Shown: piece by piece, positions 44,493 through 55,895 of the stretch | Layout of the letters: each line of letters starts with the position of its first letter | Position numbering within the stretch: the first letter of the stretch is position 1 | NCBI GenBank assembly: GCA_949715645.1 | Contig: OX454526.1 | Coordinates: 279,765,737-279,829,736 of the forward strand | Origin: Portevinia maculata | Lineage: Eukaryota > Arthropoda > Insecta > Diptera > Syrphidae | DNA: 64,000 nt | Reading direction: 5' to 3' | Position numbers and translations under genes: made by a program | The notes under the pieces: generated by a model | Told to the model about the DNA's origin: nothing | Seen by the model: the letters and a program-made list of their open reading frames with translations, nothing else | Database searches by the model: none

Positions 44493-45757
44493 GATGATGA
44501 ACTTAGAAGAGAACTTGTCTCTTCTTAGTGACGATATCTCAGAATCCAGCACGCTATGCAATGTCAGCATACTCTCGGATGAAGCGCAACCCATGCACAG
44601 ACTGAGTCAAAGCGTGTCAAATTCACACCATCCGAACAGCGCCGTTTTAAGCGTGCGCTGAAAAAGGAAAAAAACGTAGAGCAGGCCCGAATATTTGCTC
44701 TGTCGACAGAGGTCGACCCAGGTTCCGAGGTGAAACGCACGAGATCCGAGGACAATACGCCGCCCCAATCTGAAGCGAAACGAGCTTGCACGACAAAGTC
44801 TCCTATAGAGATATAGCGAGCTTTGTAAGACTGGGTGTAGTACCTGTCGATCTGGATCGCAATCCTCTTAGTAATGAGCAAATGGCTCAGATTCAGGAGA
44901 GGATTATGGACATCACCATTGAACAACGTGATGAGGGGACCAAACCAGCCTTCCGCGGTACAACTTTCAAAGCTGGATGGCTAATGATCGTATGTGCGGA
45001 CGCTACCACTGCAGAGTGGATGAAAACGAACTTCGCGAAGCTTAAAGAGAAATGCGCGATGGAAGTGACGCTTGTGGGGGAAGAACTTTTCCCGAAGCCA
45101 CCTATCGTCAGAGCCTTCTTCCCACATAGTACCCGAGTAGCGAATGAAAGAATACTGGCAATTCTAGATGGCCAGAATAAAGAACTCAATACCAGAACGT
45201 GGAGAGTTGTGCAAAGATCTGACGACAAAGATGTCGCCCACATGGTACTTGCTGTAAATGAAAGCACGATGAAGCGACTTGTTGAGCTAAAGGGGATGGT
45301 CTCGTTCAGATTTCGAAAGATCAAACTAATCCTCAAGAGCGCGGACAAATCGACGAATCAGGCGTCAAGAGACACTCAAAAAAACGCTACAACACCAGGG
45401 GCTAGTTTTAGTACTGCCACTGATACTACAGAAAATAAGCCATCAACAAGCGCCAACAGTAGCGAAACACCACCAGTGGCCGGCATTATTGCTGCCACGG
45501 GTAACTCAGTTGCTAAAACAACTGTGGTGATGGATGCTAAAGCAAAGGCCAGAAATACGGACAGCACAAACGCGTACCGTAACAGCTTTAGGCCAAAACT
45601 GGCGCCCGAACAGGCCCATACAAGCGGAAAAGATGGACAGAACAGCAGAAGTCCAAGGGGGAGACAAAGTGGTCTCTCTCAACAGGGTTACGTACGACGC
45701 AGGGGTGACAACAAACCTCATAGAGTGCGTAATCCAGAGTATGTGAAGAAGAAATGA
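44493..45757 (+). pseudogene. LOA-type LINE ORF1 (DUF4780-like), two frameshifts
   Basis: Starts at MMNLEENLSLLSDD (44493). After a frameshift near 44590 it reads TESKRVKFTPSEQRRFKRAL, then after another near 44790 the long open part 44786-45757: SYRDIASFVRLGVVPVDLD, LSNEQMAQIQERIMD, GWLMIVCADATTAEWMK, then LNTRTWRVVQRS, the signature blocks of the DUF4780 domain found in LOA-clade LINE ORF1 proteins. A low-complexity Thr/Ser-rich then basic tail (SPRGRQSG, GYVRRRGD, NPEYVKKK) probably binds RNA. The stop TGA overlaps the next ATG as ATGA at 45754-45757. Confidence 0.75.
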
Positions 45758-45915
45758 CGTATCTAACTATGCTGCAGGCAAACCTGCACCGCGTTTATGG
45801 GTGCATCGGACACCTATAGCCAAAGATGTGCCGAAAGGAACGTCGCTTTTGGTTTAATCCAGGAACCATTTAAAGGTTTGCGTACTTGGTACTCCGAAAC
45901 TGGGTGATAGGATTT
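45754..45915 (+). pseudogene. LOA-type LINE ORF2, first codons only
   Basis: From the ATG that overlaps the ORF1 stop: MTYLTMLQANLHR, then after a frameshift YSQRCAERNVAFGLIQEPFK and LRTWYSETG, the N-terminal strand of an APE endonuclease (Q-x-N-L-H ... A-x-x-L-I-Q-E-P). A stop follows at about 45909 and the rest of ORF2 is absent. Confidence 0.65.
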
Positions 45916-46499
45916 TTTTTTAATTTTTTTAATATGAAGTTAGTATTAAAAAGAGTTCAACTACCAATTTTCAAAGTGTTTTGCCAAACCGTTAACAAGC
46001 TACGTTAATAACGTAAAAGTCTCCTTTTTTGACTTGTGTCCCACCTCATACATTTTGAAACTGATTTTTTTTCCATAGGTACACGTGGAACACAAAAAAA
46101 ATGGATATGGCACTAAGCAATTCTCATCCAAAATATCTGAAAGGCAAGATAGCATGGAGTTGGATGCTGAAATTTGAAAAATCTTTTTTATTAACAATGT
46201 TTTTATTCAAAAAATACAATAAAAAAAGAAAATTATTCAAAGTGTTTAGTATTAAACATTCTTCTTAAAAAAACAAACAAAACAAAAAGAAATAAAAGCA
46301 GTTCTACTGCTATCACAGAAGATTAATTGGCATTTTATATTATATAAATAGACTTCTAGTTTCTAAAGATTTAGCAACGTTTTAAAATATTGCTTATCGA
46401 TATCAGGAATAAACGGAAGCAAGTCTTGTAAATCTTTTTTCTTTTCTTTTGATATACATACATAGGTGTCTTAAAGGTACTTGTTAATTTTGCAGAAAG
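45916..46499. other. No gene seen
   Basis: AT-rich, with homopolymer A runs at 46220-46300. This may be 3' flank of the gene relic on minus. Confidence 0.35.
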
Positions 46500-49380
46500 C
46501 TAATTTTTGGGTGTTCGTAGTGTACACTTGGTGGCTGCCTTAATTAAACTGACAGTTTTGATCTCTTTTTCCTTAGCCGAGTTTTTATATTTTATTTCAA
46601 ACTCGAAACTTTTTTCATAAAGTAATATTTTTACTTTTGTAAAAGGTACTTTGCTGAAGTCCATTTTGTTAGCCGGATTGGAATACGCCTTAAAATCTTC
46701 TGGAAGCATTTGAACGAATTTAAGTTTAACTTTCTCGGTATTCATGCTTGTTAAAAGTTTGACTAGGTGAAGTGGACTAAGAATCTCTACGTTTTTCAAA
46801 TACCTGTCAATTGAATCATGAATGCAATCCACTTCCTGGATTAATGAATGTCCGGGCTCAGAATATCTTTGGACAACCATTTTACGTTTTAAGAACGTTT
46901 TGATTGCGGTGGAATTAATTTCACTCCTATTCTGTGGAACACACGATTCGCTCCATAATATGATCGATTTTAAAGTGGGGTATACTTGGATAAGCCTGTC
47001 CAAAATTTTTATTAATGCACTTAGGAAACGACATTTCCCGAGCGACCGCTATGAGCTTCTGTCCAAACAACGCAATAAGTAAATCTTTTAATGCCGGGGA
47101 TAGCAACTGTTGCAGTAAGATTGAACATATTTAGCTTTCTCTTATAGTAAATTGGGGATGCATTTCCCCTTGGCAAGTTGAATACACTTTGTAAGGCATA
47201 GCCTATTACACATTTCGTTGCATCCAAATTGCTTCTATCCAAATCTCGGTCGGCTTTCAAAAGCTTTTTCTCTTTTATGTGTTCTTCAAAGCTAGCTTTT
47301 TCGTTCGCTGTCAGATTATTTCCATTGATTTTAGCTAAAACGCATTTGTCACATTGATCTTTTTTAGGTGTATGGAATGTAAGGCTAAATTCAGTATTAA
47401 ACATAGGGACGGGCTACAGTCCGCTTAGGCGAACTGTTGGATACCCTATTCTTATTCCTATCCCTCATAAGTGGGCGTGACAAAAGTCTAAGTATGGTTG
47501 AATTGTTAAGAACGCTCTACATATTTTGTTATACAACATTTAAAGGATTTTATCAAAAAAAACGCTCCCTAGCTCAAACTTGGGTGTTTCAATAAAATTG
47601 TTTTATTTAATTGTGGGCGTGTCGGTAGGCGGATTTAAAAAAAATTAACACATGAGCATAAAGGGCCCCTAGAGGGTATATATTATAAATTTCAGCTCCC
47701 TAGCTCACTTTGAATCTTCAAAAAAAAAAAAATAATAATTGTGGGCGTGCCAGTGGGCGGATTTTGAAAATATTTACACATGGGCATAAAGGGCCCATAG
47801 ACAGCATATATTATAAATTTCAGCTCCCGAGCTCAAACTTTGGATTTTCAAAAAAATTGTTTTATTTATTTGTGGGCGTGTCAGTGGACCGATTTTGAAA
47901 ATATTTATACATGAGCTTAAAGCGCCCCTAGAGAGTATATATTAAAAATTTCAGCTCCCTAGCTCAAATTTTGGTTTTGCAATAAAATTGTTTTATTTTT
48001 TTGTGGGCGTGGCAGTGGGCGGATTTTGAAAATTTTATATCCCGAGCAGTTTTAGGGGTCATAGATCATATATAAAAAATTTCAGCTTCCTAGCTCAAAA
48101 TTCGATTTTTTCCAAAATTTTGTTTTTTTGAGTTTGTGGGCGTGTCTGTGGGCGGATTTCAAAAATTCGTAAACTTGATTATTTCGGGACCCTAGAGAGT
48201 ATATGGTTAAAATTTCAGCTCTCTAGGTCCAGTTTAAAGGCCTAATTTTTGCCGACGGACGGACGGACGGACGGACATGGCTAGATCGACATTACTATCG
48301 ATGCTGATCATAAATATAGTAACTTTTAGGGGTCTACGGGCAATATTAAGGTATGTTACAAACTATGCGTCAAAATTAATATACCCCTAGAATAGGGTAT
48401 AAAAACCGATCGGTAAATATTCTGTTTTACTGGACTTGGATAATTTTCTACATAAAGTTTGTACATCCGAGTTAAGTTGAGATTCATTGCTTTCCAGATA
48501 TTTCTTATCTGAAGTTGCGCGGCAATAATGTGAATCAATCGTGGGGAAACTGTTTATATGATTACGAACATCTATTAGTCTTTCAGGGGAAGTGGCATGT
48601 TTGACGTTTTTGCCTTTGGTTCTTGGCATTGGTGCACCAGTTTTTGGACTTGTAACATGCGAAAAACAGTAGTATATTCTTGTTTTACTCACGCACAACG
48701 TATTCATAAAATATGTTCGACAGACGCGTTGCTTACTTTGCATGGAATTTTCAAAATAATAAAGGAACGAATAGTTCTTCATTGTGTCCTTTTCATTTTC
48801 TGGTTTTTTGGCTCTACGACTTTTTACTTTTTTGCGAGTTATGAATTTAAAATAAAAATTATTCTTTTCTTCGTCTGACAGCCTCCAAAATGAATTAAAA
48901 ATATCCAATCTTTCTGATTCAGTAAAGAATTTGTTGCACATATAGAAACACGAACTCTTGCATGTAGCTTTCGGACCTTTGGCTGGAATTTCCTCGTTGT
49001 TGATGGTTATATAGCTAAGCCTTACCCGAATCTCTGAGCTTTTTTCGTATTTGAGATTTCCACAACTTTGGATGACGCTCTCTTTGCAGGCTTTGGAGAT
49101 GTGCTTTCACTTTCTGAACAAATAAAGGAAATTATGGTCCTCTTATGACGTTTTACTTTTAAGGATAAAATATCTTACCTGAAGAATCATCAAAATCGGA
49201 TGGCAAGCTTCGTTCATTTTTTTCAGCTACTTTTGTTTCATGGAGTAAGTTTTGGTGACTGCTTTGATGTTTATTTGTTTTTGACGTTCTTGGGGTGTTG
49301 CTGTTACAACTAAAACTGTCAGCTGTACGATTTGGATCAGCTCTTAAATCATCACCTTTCGGAAAAATAACAGTTAGCAT
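46500..49380 (-). pseudogene. Spliced, repeated insect gene family member (transposon-associated), split by family H
   Basis: Exon 1 49179-49380 (MLTVIFPKGDDLR ... SDFDDSSG), a 65-nt intron (49114-49178, GTAAG...TTCAG), exon 2 from 49113: YMCNKFFTESERLDIFNSFW, then SPERLIDVRNHINSFPTIDS and HYCRATSDKKYLES. After a frameshift it reads LTRMYKLYVENYPSP. The family H copy interrupts at 48402/47401 and the frame resumes with FNTEFSLTFHTPKKDQCDKC, KRFTYCVVWTEAHSGRSGN, frameshift, IILWSESCVPQNRSEINS and YSEPGHSLIQEVD. I recognise this as a protein family present in very many copies in insect genomes, often labelled only PTHR10773-like; its biochemical role is unknown to me. The C-terminal part looks RNase H-like by motif order (inference). 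Confidence 0.7.
47401..48402 (-). repeat. Family H copy inserted in the repeated-gene ORF
   Basis: 1002 bp from ACATAGGGACGGGC to GAATAGGGTATAA, with hairpin end, five ~140-bp units, a GGAC run (48255-48277) and the GATCAT block. Removing it rejoins CAGTATTAA to AAACCGATC with the host frame restored (R-S-V-F-N-T on minus), again with no target duplication. Terminal bases agree with the copy at 42799-43528. Confidence 0.92.
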
Positions 49381-49624
49381 AGAATGCGCTACGTTAAAAT
49401 AAATGAGTTAGTTTTAATTACTTAAAAAATCTCCCGACGATGAAGAGGAAGAACTATTTCAACAAAAATAAAATATTTTATGTCCTGCATTTATTTAAAC
49501 TAGTAGTCGCCCAATGGTCGAAATTCGGCCAATTTATTCTATAAGTTGAAAAAAAAAACAAAATCGACCGTTATACATATTAATCGGAGAATGAAATTTT
49601 TCGATATTGCATTCTCTGATTTCA

Positions 49625-50152
49625 CATTATATAAAATTTTTCCTGCATTTTTAAGTAACTTCAAGCATTTTCAAGTACTCGTAACTTCAAGCATGTCCAA
49701 ATAAATTAATGTATGTTCAAGCATTATCAAGTAAATTCAAGTTTTCAATTAACCTCAAGCATTTTCATGTACCTTAAAGTAACTTCAAGCATTTTCAGGT
49801 AACTTCAAGTAACTTCAAGCATTTTCAAGTAACTTAAAGGAACTTCACGCATTTTTAGGTAACTTCAAATAACTTCAAGCATTTTCAAAAAACTTAAAGT
49901 AACTTCAAGCATTTTCAGGTAACTTCAAGTAACTTCAAGCATTTTCAAGTAACTTCAAGCATGCCCAAGTAACTTCAAGTATGTTCAAGCATTATCAAAT
50001 GTATAACCTGCACAGCAATGTTGTTGTTGGTAACTTCAAGTAACTTCAAGTATTTTCAAGCATTTTCAAGTAACTTCAAGCATTTTCAAGTAACTTCAAG
50101 CATTTTAAAGTAACTTCAAGCATTTTCAAGTAACTTCATGATATAAAATTTT
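49625..50152. repeat. 20-bp minisatellite made of two 10-bp halves
   Basis: About 25 tandem units of TAACTTCAAG + CATTTTCAAG with point changes (ATTATCAAG, CATGTCCAAG, CATTTTCAGG). Both halves end in TTCAAG, so the basic period is 10 bp. The array is broken at 50004-50030 by unrelated sequence with GCAATGTTGTTGTTGG, which recurs at 50182 just after the array. TATATAAAATTTTTCC-type sequence flanks both sides (49627 and 50141). Confidence 0.9.
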
Positions 50153-50159
50153 TCCGTTC

Positions 50160-50929
50160 TGATTGGCAGATTATTGCCACAGCAATGTTGTTGTTGTTGT
50201 TGTAATTTCATCCGATTCGCTTCATTTTACCTGCTGTAATTCATAATGTGTGTTATATACGAGATATGTGGATAATTTTTGTATTGTGCACTTCTATGTA
50301 TTGTCGTCTACCCAAATATATAAGTGTTGGCATATCTATGTGACGTATAATAGCAACAAAGGGGGGAAACACGTTATAAGCAACTCCGTATTAACATATA
50401 GATGAATTTAAAAAATAAGTCAAGGTACTTAGTCAAGGATGCCACTGAACACAGAACCAGGTTCAGATGAAGCTGATTCCATTGCAAAAAAAAATCATTA
50501 ACATCCGTGATCGCACGTCCTTTCGCTTTGGCAGTCAAGCCAGTAACTGAATTCATATTTCATAATATCGAATATCTACACAACTGTAATGAACTAATAC
50601 TAAAATTTCGTTTGCGATAAGCGTCAGACATACATAGCTTTTCTTTGACACAAATGCACGTAGGACAGACCAACTCTCAACTTTGTTAATATTTTCTCCA
50701 TCTCTTGGCGCCGTGATATGCACGTGGAACAAAACAATTCTCGCAAAAATATTGCGAAAAATTGTATGGAAAATTTGTCCCAAACGCCAAAAAATGGTTT
50801 ATGGCACAAAACAATTCTACAAACTGTTGATTTTGGTGGATATGGAACAAAATCGATGGTCGATATCTCGGGATTGGAAAGACTTAGAGCAAATCGAATC
50901 ACAGATTTAAAAAGAGCTGAGTGAGAAAA
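50160..50929. other. No gene seen
   Basis: GTTGTT microsatellite at 50183-50200. The overlapping short ORFs at 50553-50932 on both strands have no recognisable domain; the text near 50710-50930 may be the degraded start of the LINE that follows. Confidence 0.3.
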
Positions 50930-51001
50930 CAATTGAACAAATCGAAACGCACCGGCGTATGGGATCCATATCGATCCCTGTTAAGCAAATACAACCAATA
51001 G

Positions 51002-53004
51002 TTGCGAAACTTTCAAAAGATCCTTCAAACTGTATACATGGGATTGCTCATTAAACCTGATGGAACAATCACAAGCGACCGGGAAGAAACTCTCACCAAC
51101 TTGCTGCAAGTTCACTTCCCTGGTTCCCTAATTGTCGATCACACAACTGATCACACTACTGAGGCTTCATATCCAAATAACCTCAGCAGAAATAATAGTT
51201 TATCTGGAAAATTATTTAGTCCAGATAAGGTAAAATGGGTCAAAAACTCATTTAACCATTCAATGCACCAGGAAATGACGGAATTTTTTCAGACCTCACT
51301 CAAAAGGGTATGGAATTCTTCCTACCCAAAATGAATGCATTATTTAAACCAGGTAGCAAACCTAGTGAACTACCTAAATCCTATTGTCCCATAAGCTTGA
51401 CATCGTTTTTCCTGAAAACAATGAAAAGAATAATTGACGTTCATATCAGAGAATGCGTAACTATTAGCATGCCTCTACAAGTCTACACCCCTGTCAATAT
51501 GCGTATCAAAAAGGCAAATCAACGGAAGGTGCCCTGTTAAAACTAACAAATCACATTAAAAACGCCTACCATTGCAAAGAAATTGCACTATGCACCTTTC
51601 TTGACATAGAGGGTGCTTTTTATAACACCGGTTATGATTCAATATCAAATGCTTTAATTCACCGAAAGGTAGACGTCCCCACCATAAACTGGATAAAAGC
51701 GATGCTCGAATGTCGGAAAATTAATGCTTCGTCAGGACAGACATCAGTATCAGTATCAGCTATTAAAGGCTGTCCGCAAGGAGGAGTTTTACCACCCCTC
51801 CTGTGGTCTTTGGTCATAGATGACCTACTTCAAAAACTAAGTAATTTAGGCTACGACATAATAGGGTACGCCGATGACTTGGTCATCATTACTAGGGGCG
51901 AAGAATCAAACGTAGTTACCTCACGTATGCAAAACGCCCTTAAGATAGCTATAGACTGGTGCGTCAAGGACAATCTCTCCATAAACCCCAGTAAAGCTAT
52001 CATAGTTCCTTTTACAAAAAGAAGAAAGCCCAGCTTAGCCCAGATTTCACTGAATTTTACGACCATTGAGTATTCCGATGAAGTCAGATTTCTCGGAGTA
52101 ATCCTGGACAAAAGACTAAACTGGAACCCTCACATCAACAACAAAAACACTAAAGCTGACAGAGCTTTATGGGCCTGTCGGCGCGCATATATGGCAGTAT
52201 CTGGGGAATCTCTCCAAAGATCGTCCACTGGATCTACACAGTGATGATAAGACCCATTATAACATACGCCTCCATTGTATGGTGGACAAAATCCACACAA
52301 AAGGTCGCAATAGAGAAGCTCAAAAAGGTACAACGGCTTGCGTGCCTTGGTATCTCCGGAGACATGCGAACCTGCCCAACGGCTACCATAGAGGCAATAT
52401 CAGGAATTACACCTCTCCACATATACATTCAAAAAGTGGCGATACGCAGTGCAATAAGTCAAATACAGTTGAAAGAGATAAGTCTTAACGATCATCCGGA
52501 ACTTAAGACCCTTCTCGATGAACTGCTAGAACTCAACATGAACTGCGCGGTCACAGACCGCATTCAAAAAACACTATGCTTCAATAAAAGGTTCTCCACG
52601 GAGATCCCCAAGAGAGAAGCATGGGTTATTAACAACCCACCAAACAGCCACAACGGCATAAAGTGGTATACGGATGGTTCCAAAATGGAAACGGGGGTAG
52701 GAGGGGGAATATACGGACCAAACATACGCTTCACGATACACCATGTTTTAAGATACATCTACACAAAATGAGAATAGTAGACTCTCCTGAGTGCCGACTC
52801 TGTCTTGAAAAGGACGAGTCAGCTGAACACATTTTATGTGAATGTCCGCCCCTAAATGGAATTAGAAAGAAGCTCTTTTTCAGGGAACAAATCGGCCCCG
52901 AGGGCATAAAGAATTCTTCTGCTGGTAGAATTGTACGCTTTAAACGGAAAGTGGAAACTCTAGTATACTCTATCCAAAAAAAATTGTCAGTACAGGGAAG
53001 ATAG
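51002..53004 (+). pseudogene. LINE ORF2: RT, partial RNase H and Cys/His knuckle
   Basis: Blocks in order over several frames: NAPGNDGIFSDLTQKG, YCPISLTSFFLKTMKRIID, CTFLDIEGAFYNTGYDSIS (first catalytic Asp), KGCPQGGVLPPLLWSLVIDD, IGYADDLVIIT (active-site box at 51866-51877), VRFLGVILDKRLNWNPHI, then 52262-52640 thumb text, KWYTDGSKMETGVGGGIYGP (RNase H start, catalytic Asp), and CRLCLEKDESAEHILCECPP (Cys/His). RNase H is cut short after about 30 residues: an internal deletion joins it to the C-terminal knuckle. RNase H and the CPQGG style place it in the R1/LOA/I group. Confidence 0.85.
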
Positions 53005-54527
53005 GATGTTTGTCTCTCAGTCTGGTTGCAATGACTTACATAAATCGGTCCCTCTTTAAAGCTCTCACAGGTTTGCCGTAGTGTGTATGATAATTCGCCA
53101 TAACTCAGAGCAAATCTATTAGGGTTACCATCTTCCAATTTAAAATAAAAATATTGCGGAACGAAATAAATTCCGTTTATCTTTTTACTTTTCTGGTAAG
53201 ATAATAATAGGCGCGTTTTTTTAAGGGTATCTTCAGTAGACCAACAAAATTATATAAATTTCGTGACACAAAAAAAAAATTCAAACGAAAAATATATCAC
53301 TGTATCCAATTTATTCATTATAAATATTGTAAAACATAAAATACTAATTTCAATATTATTACTCAACTACTCCGATGAGTACTTACTGCTACTGCTCTCG
53401 TTATTTAGGTCTGTTATTAACCTTTCAACTGCTTCCTCGGCAAAAACGTCCATTTCCCACATATTTGGCTCAACAACCTGTTCAACGTGTTGGACACATC
53501 GATGCCATTTTTACTTGTCAACCCTTGTAAGTGCTGTCGTTAGTAAGTCCCTTATTTCAGCCATTTTAAATGACTTGTTTTGGCTTGCTACAAACCCTTT
53601 CACCAAACCCTTCAGCCCAAACCAATTCTATTGGATTAAGGTCACAGTGATAAGGCTGCAAGCGAAGCACTTTATGTCCCGCATTTTGAGCCATTTCATC
53701 CACGACGTATGTTTCATACTTGGCTTTGTAACGTTTCACGATTTTAAGCAACCCATTGTATGATTGCATCCCTACCTAACTTGAGATCTTCCTTTTGGGA
53801 ATTCCCGTATTCATTTGCAAAACAGGCGTCATTCATCGGAAAAACAAAGACATCATACAAACAGGTAGATAATGAGATGAAATATGTACGAGTATTTATG
53901 TTTTTTTTTTATTTAAACAATTTGCGACATAAACTCATTCAGCAAGATTTTCTAAAAACATTTCCCAGTCATTTCCGCTATATGTATATTGTGAAAGGTA
54001 GACATAATCAGGCAATTATAATACAAAATTTAATAACCACGACGCAATGTCATATACCTAAACAAATGGTAAAAAAACTGAACTCGTGCAGCTGTACAAT
54101 ACAAATACAATCAAATTAAAACCGAATGGCAACACCCCACATAATAATTCGTTCTCAGAAGCACCAAAACCGAAAGTTCTTTGACAAAATCCATAGAAAA
54201 ACCCTTAATGATATACTTCATTGTAGAGATGGTAATACTTTTCTGATGTGCTTCAGCCACACACACTGCTTATTTTGGTGGATGATAATAGCAAGCGAAC
54301 ACAAGACGATCATGCTCATTCACATTCGGCTGTGTGGGAGACTTGTTGTGGTGGGTTGTATGCGAATTTTAGGAAAATTACAACAACAATTCCTTGGTAT
54401 GACAGTGGCTTGGTTTTTATTTCAGTGGCAATTCTTCCGTTTGAGTGCCGTGAGAGTATCACAGGCACCACTGGTAGAAAAAAAGGTCCTCCATAAGGCC
54501 TGTACTGACAATTTTTGTTGGATAGAA
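52968..54527 (-). mobile_element. Tc1/mariner-superfamily TIR element, copy 2, both ends present
   Basis: 1560 bp. The 28-bp ends 52969-52996 and 54499-54526 pair with a single mismatch (inner end reads AATTGTCAGTACAGG). TA lies at 52966-52967 and 54528-54529. The only transposase text is the C-terminal fragment on minus at about 53400-53769 (YVVDEMAQNAGHKVLRLQPY, HCDLNPIELVWA). It sits at the last codons of the LINE ORF2. Same family as 26530-27846. Confidence 0.85.
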
Positions 54528-54699
54528 TATAGCCTAAAATTTTTCTGGCCCATACGGTACAAAAGATCTTTTCTTTTAGGTCGAAGTGTCCCTATTTAAT
54601 CGCCTTGGCGAGCCAGAATCTTAAAAAAAAATGTAGGCTATGTCCAAATTTCAATCAATTAGTGGACATCTGACAGTTGAAATTATATAGATGCAAAAG

Positions 54700-54908
54700 G
54701 TAAAAATAAATATAAGTGGGCCGCCCCATTTTTCAGTTTTTGCCCCTAAAAAAAATTGAAGATCCGGGGCTGAATTTTTGCCAACGGACGGACGGACGGA
54801 CATGATCAAATCACGAATATAATAAATGTGATGTGTATTCGAGCAATATTAAGGCATATAACAATCTATGAGTAAAAATTCATATGCCCTTAGAATAGTG
54901 TATAAAAA
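54700..54908 (-). repeat. Truncated, diverged family H end
   Basis: TTTTTGCCAACGGACGGACG, ACATGATCAAATC, GAGCAATATTAAGGCATATA and CCCTTAGAATAGTGTATAAA correspond to the microsatellite and 5' end of family H with many substitutions and an internal loss. Confidence 0.7.
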
Positions 54909-55214
54909 CACCCTTTGAGTATCTTTGTACATAAATATGGTTGGGGTGACCTTATATATTTATTCAAATAAGAACACATTTCGAAATTAATCAGAGATAC
55001 AAAAATAATTTACAAATATAGGTTTTCAGTAAAAAAAACGAATCGTATCTACTCGTTTTTAAGAAACATTTTTTTTTTAAATAAAACATCTTCTGTTTGA
55101 TTAAAGATTAGTTTTTGATCTTCCTTTAACAACACCGGTTATCTCCGGTAGTGTCAACCCACGGATTTGCATGCACACTTGCGGGCAATATAAGAAAAAA
55201 ACCTTATCATGTCA
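54909..55214. other. No gene seen
   Basis: AT-rich flank between a family H relic and duplication copy B; nothing recognisable. Confidence 0.35.
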
Positions 55215-55895
55215 TTCTTTATTACACAAAGATATCAGAAAGTAAGAGTTCTATGTCTTTATCATCCAGAATCTATTCCCCACAGTACTACTTTATAGCG
55301 CCGAGTGCTAGTCGATACGCAGGGATGGAGAGCTGATATTGGTCTTTTTTTTGGAAAGACAAGTAATTCGTTCGATATTTGGTCCTGTGTCCGAGGAGGG
55401 TGAATGGAGGAGAAGTTACGATTGCGAACTCTATCAGCTGCATCAAGATTTGAAGCTGCAGCCAAGAGGGTTTTCGACTCTCAGCGCCGGGTTCACGAAG
55501 GCAAGGAACAAAAAATACTTGGGAAGGAATGATTTATTTTGACTTTTTCGGATCGGTGAAAATGATTCAGTTTTTACTTCAATTTTTATTATTTAAATAA
55601 CGTGTTACATACTTTTAAAGTACTTAGAAGCAATTGATGCAGCTATGAACATAATTAGAGACAGTTAAGTACAGAACAGCTTAGGAGGAAGGACAAGAGG
55701 AAAACAAGAATCCGCGGGTACATTAGGGGTGAAACGTGGAACAGAAATGCAGTTTTATAGCGATTGATATTTAAGGTTGTTCCTCTTTTTAAATTGCGGT
55801 CGTTTTCAGACTATACTAATAAATTGAATGTATTTACATATGAATAAATGTAATTTACAGAATTGCATATAAAATGTACGGTAAAATTAATTAAA

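Larger units (their letters stand above)
50930..54634 (+). mobile_element. R1/LOA-group LINE, ORF2 with 3' tail, split by a TIR element
   Basis: Pre-RT (LLQVHFPGS at 51090), RT (51190-52250), RNase H start (52658) and Cys/His end (52770-52967). The TIR element 52968-54527 follows, and then the last LINE bases 54530-54634: codons that give GTA GCC TAA when joined to the left part, a ~80-base 3' UTR and an A-run. The same 3' UTR plus A-tail occurs alone at 23688-23788. The 5' region (ORF1, endonuclease) is missing. Confidence 0.8.

Noticed and set aside
49625..50152. Possible CRISPR-like array
   Set aside because: Units are contiguous 20-bp tandem repeats without unique spacers, in a eukaryotic setting; this is a minisatellite.
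50553..50932. Nested ORFs of 60-100 codons on both strands
   Set aside because: Same sequence read in four frames with no family motif; no promoter or splice support.
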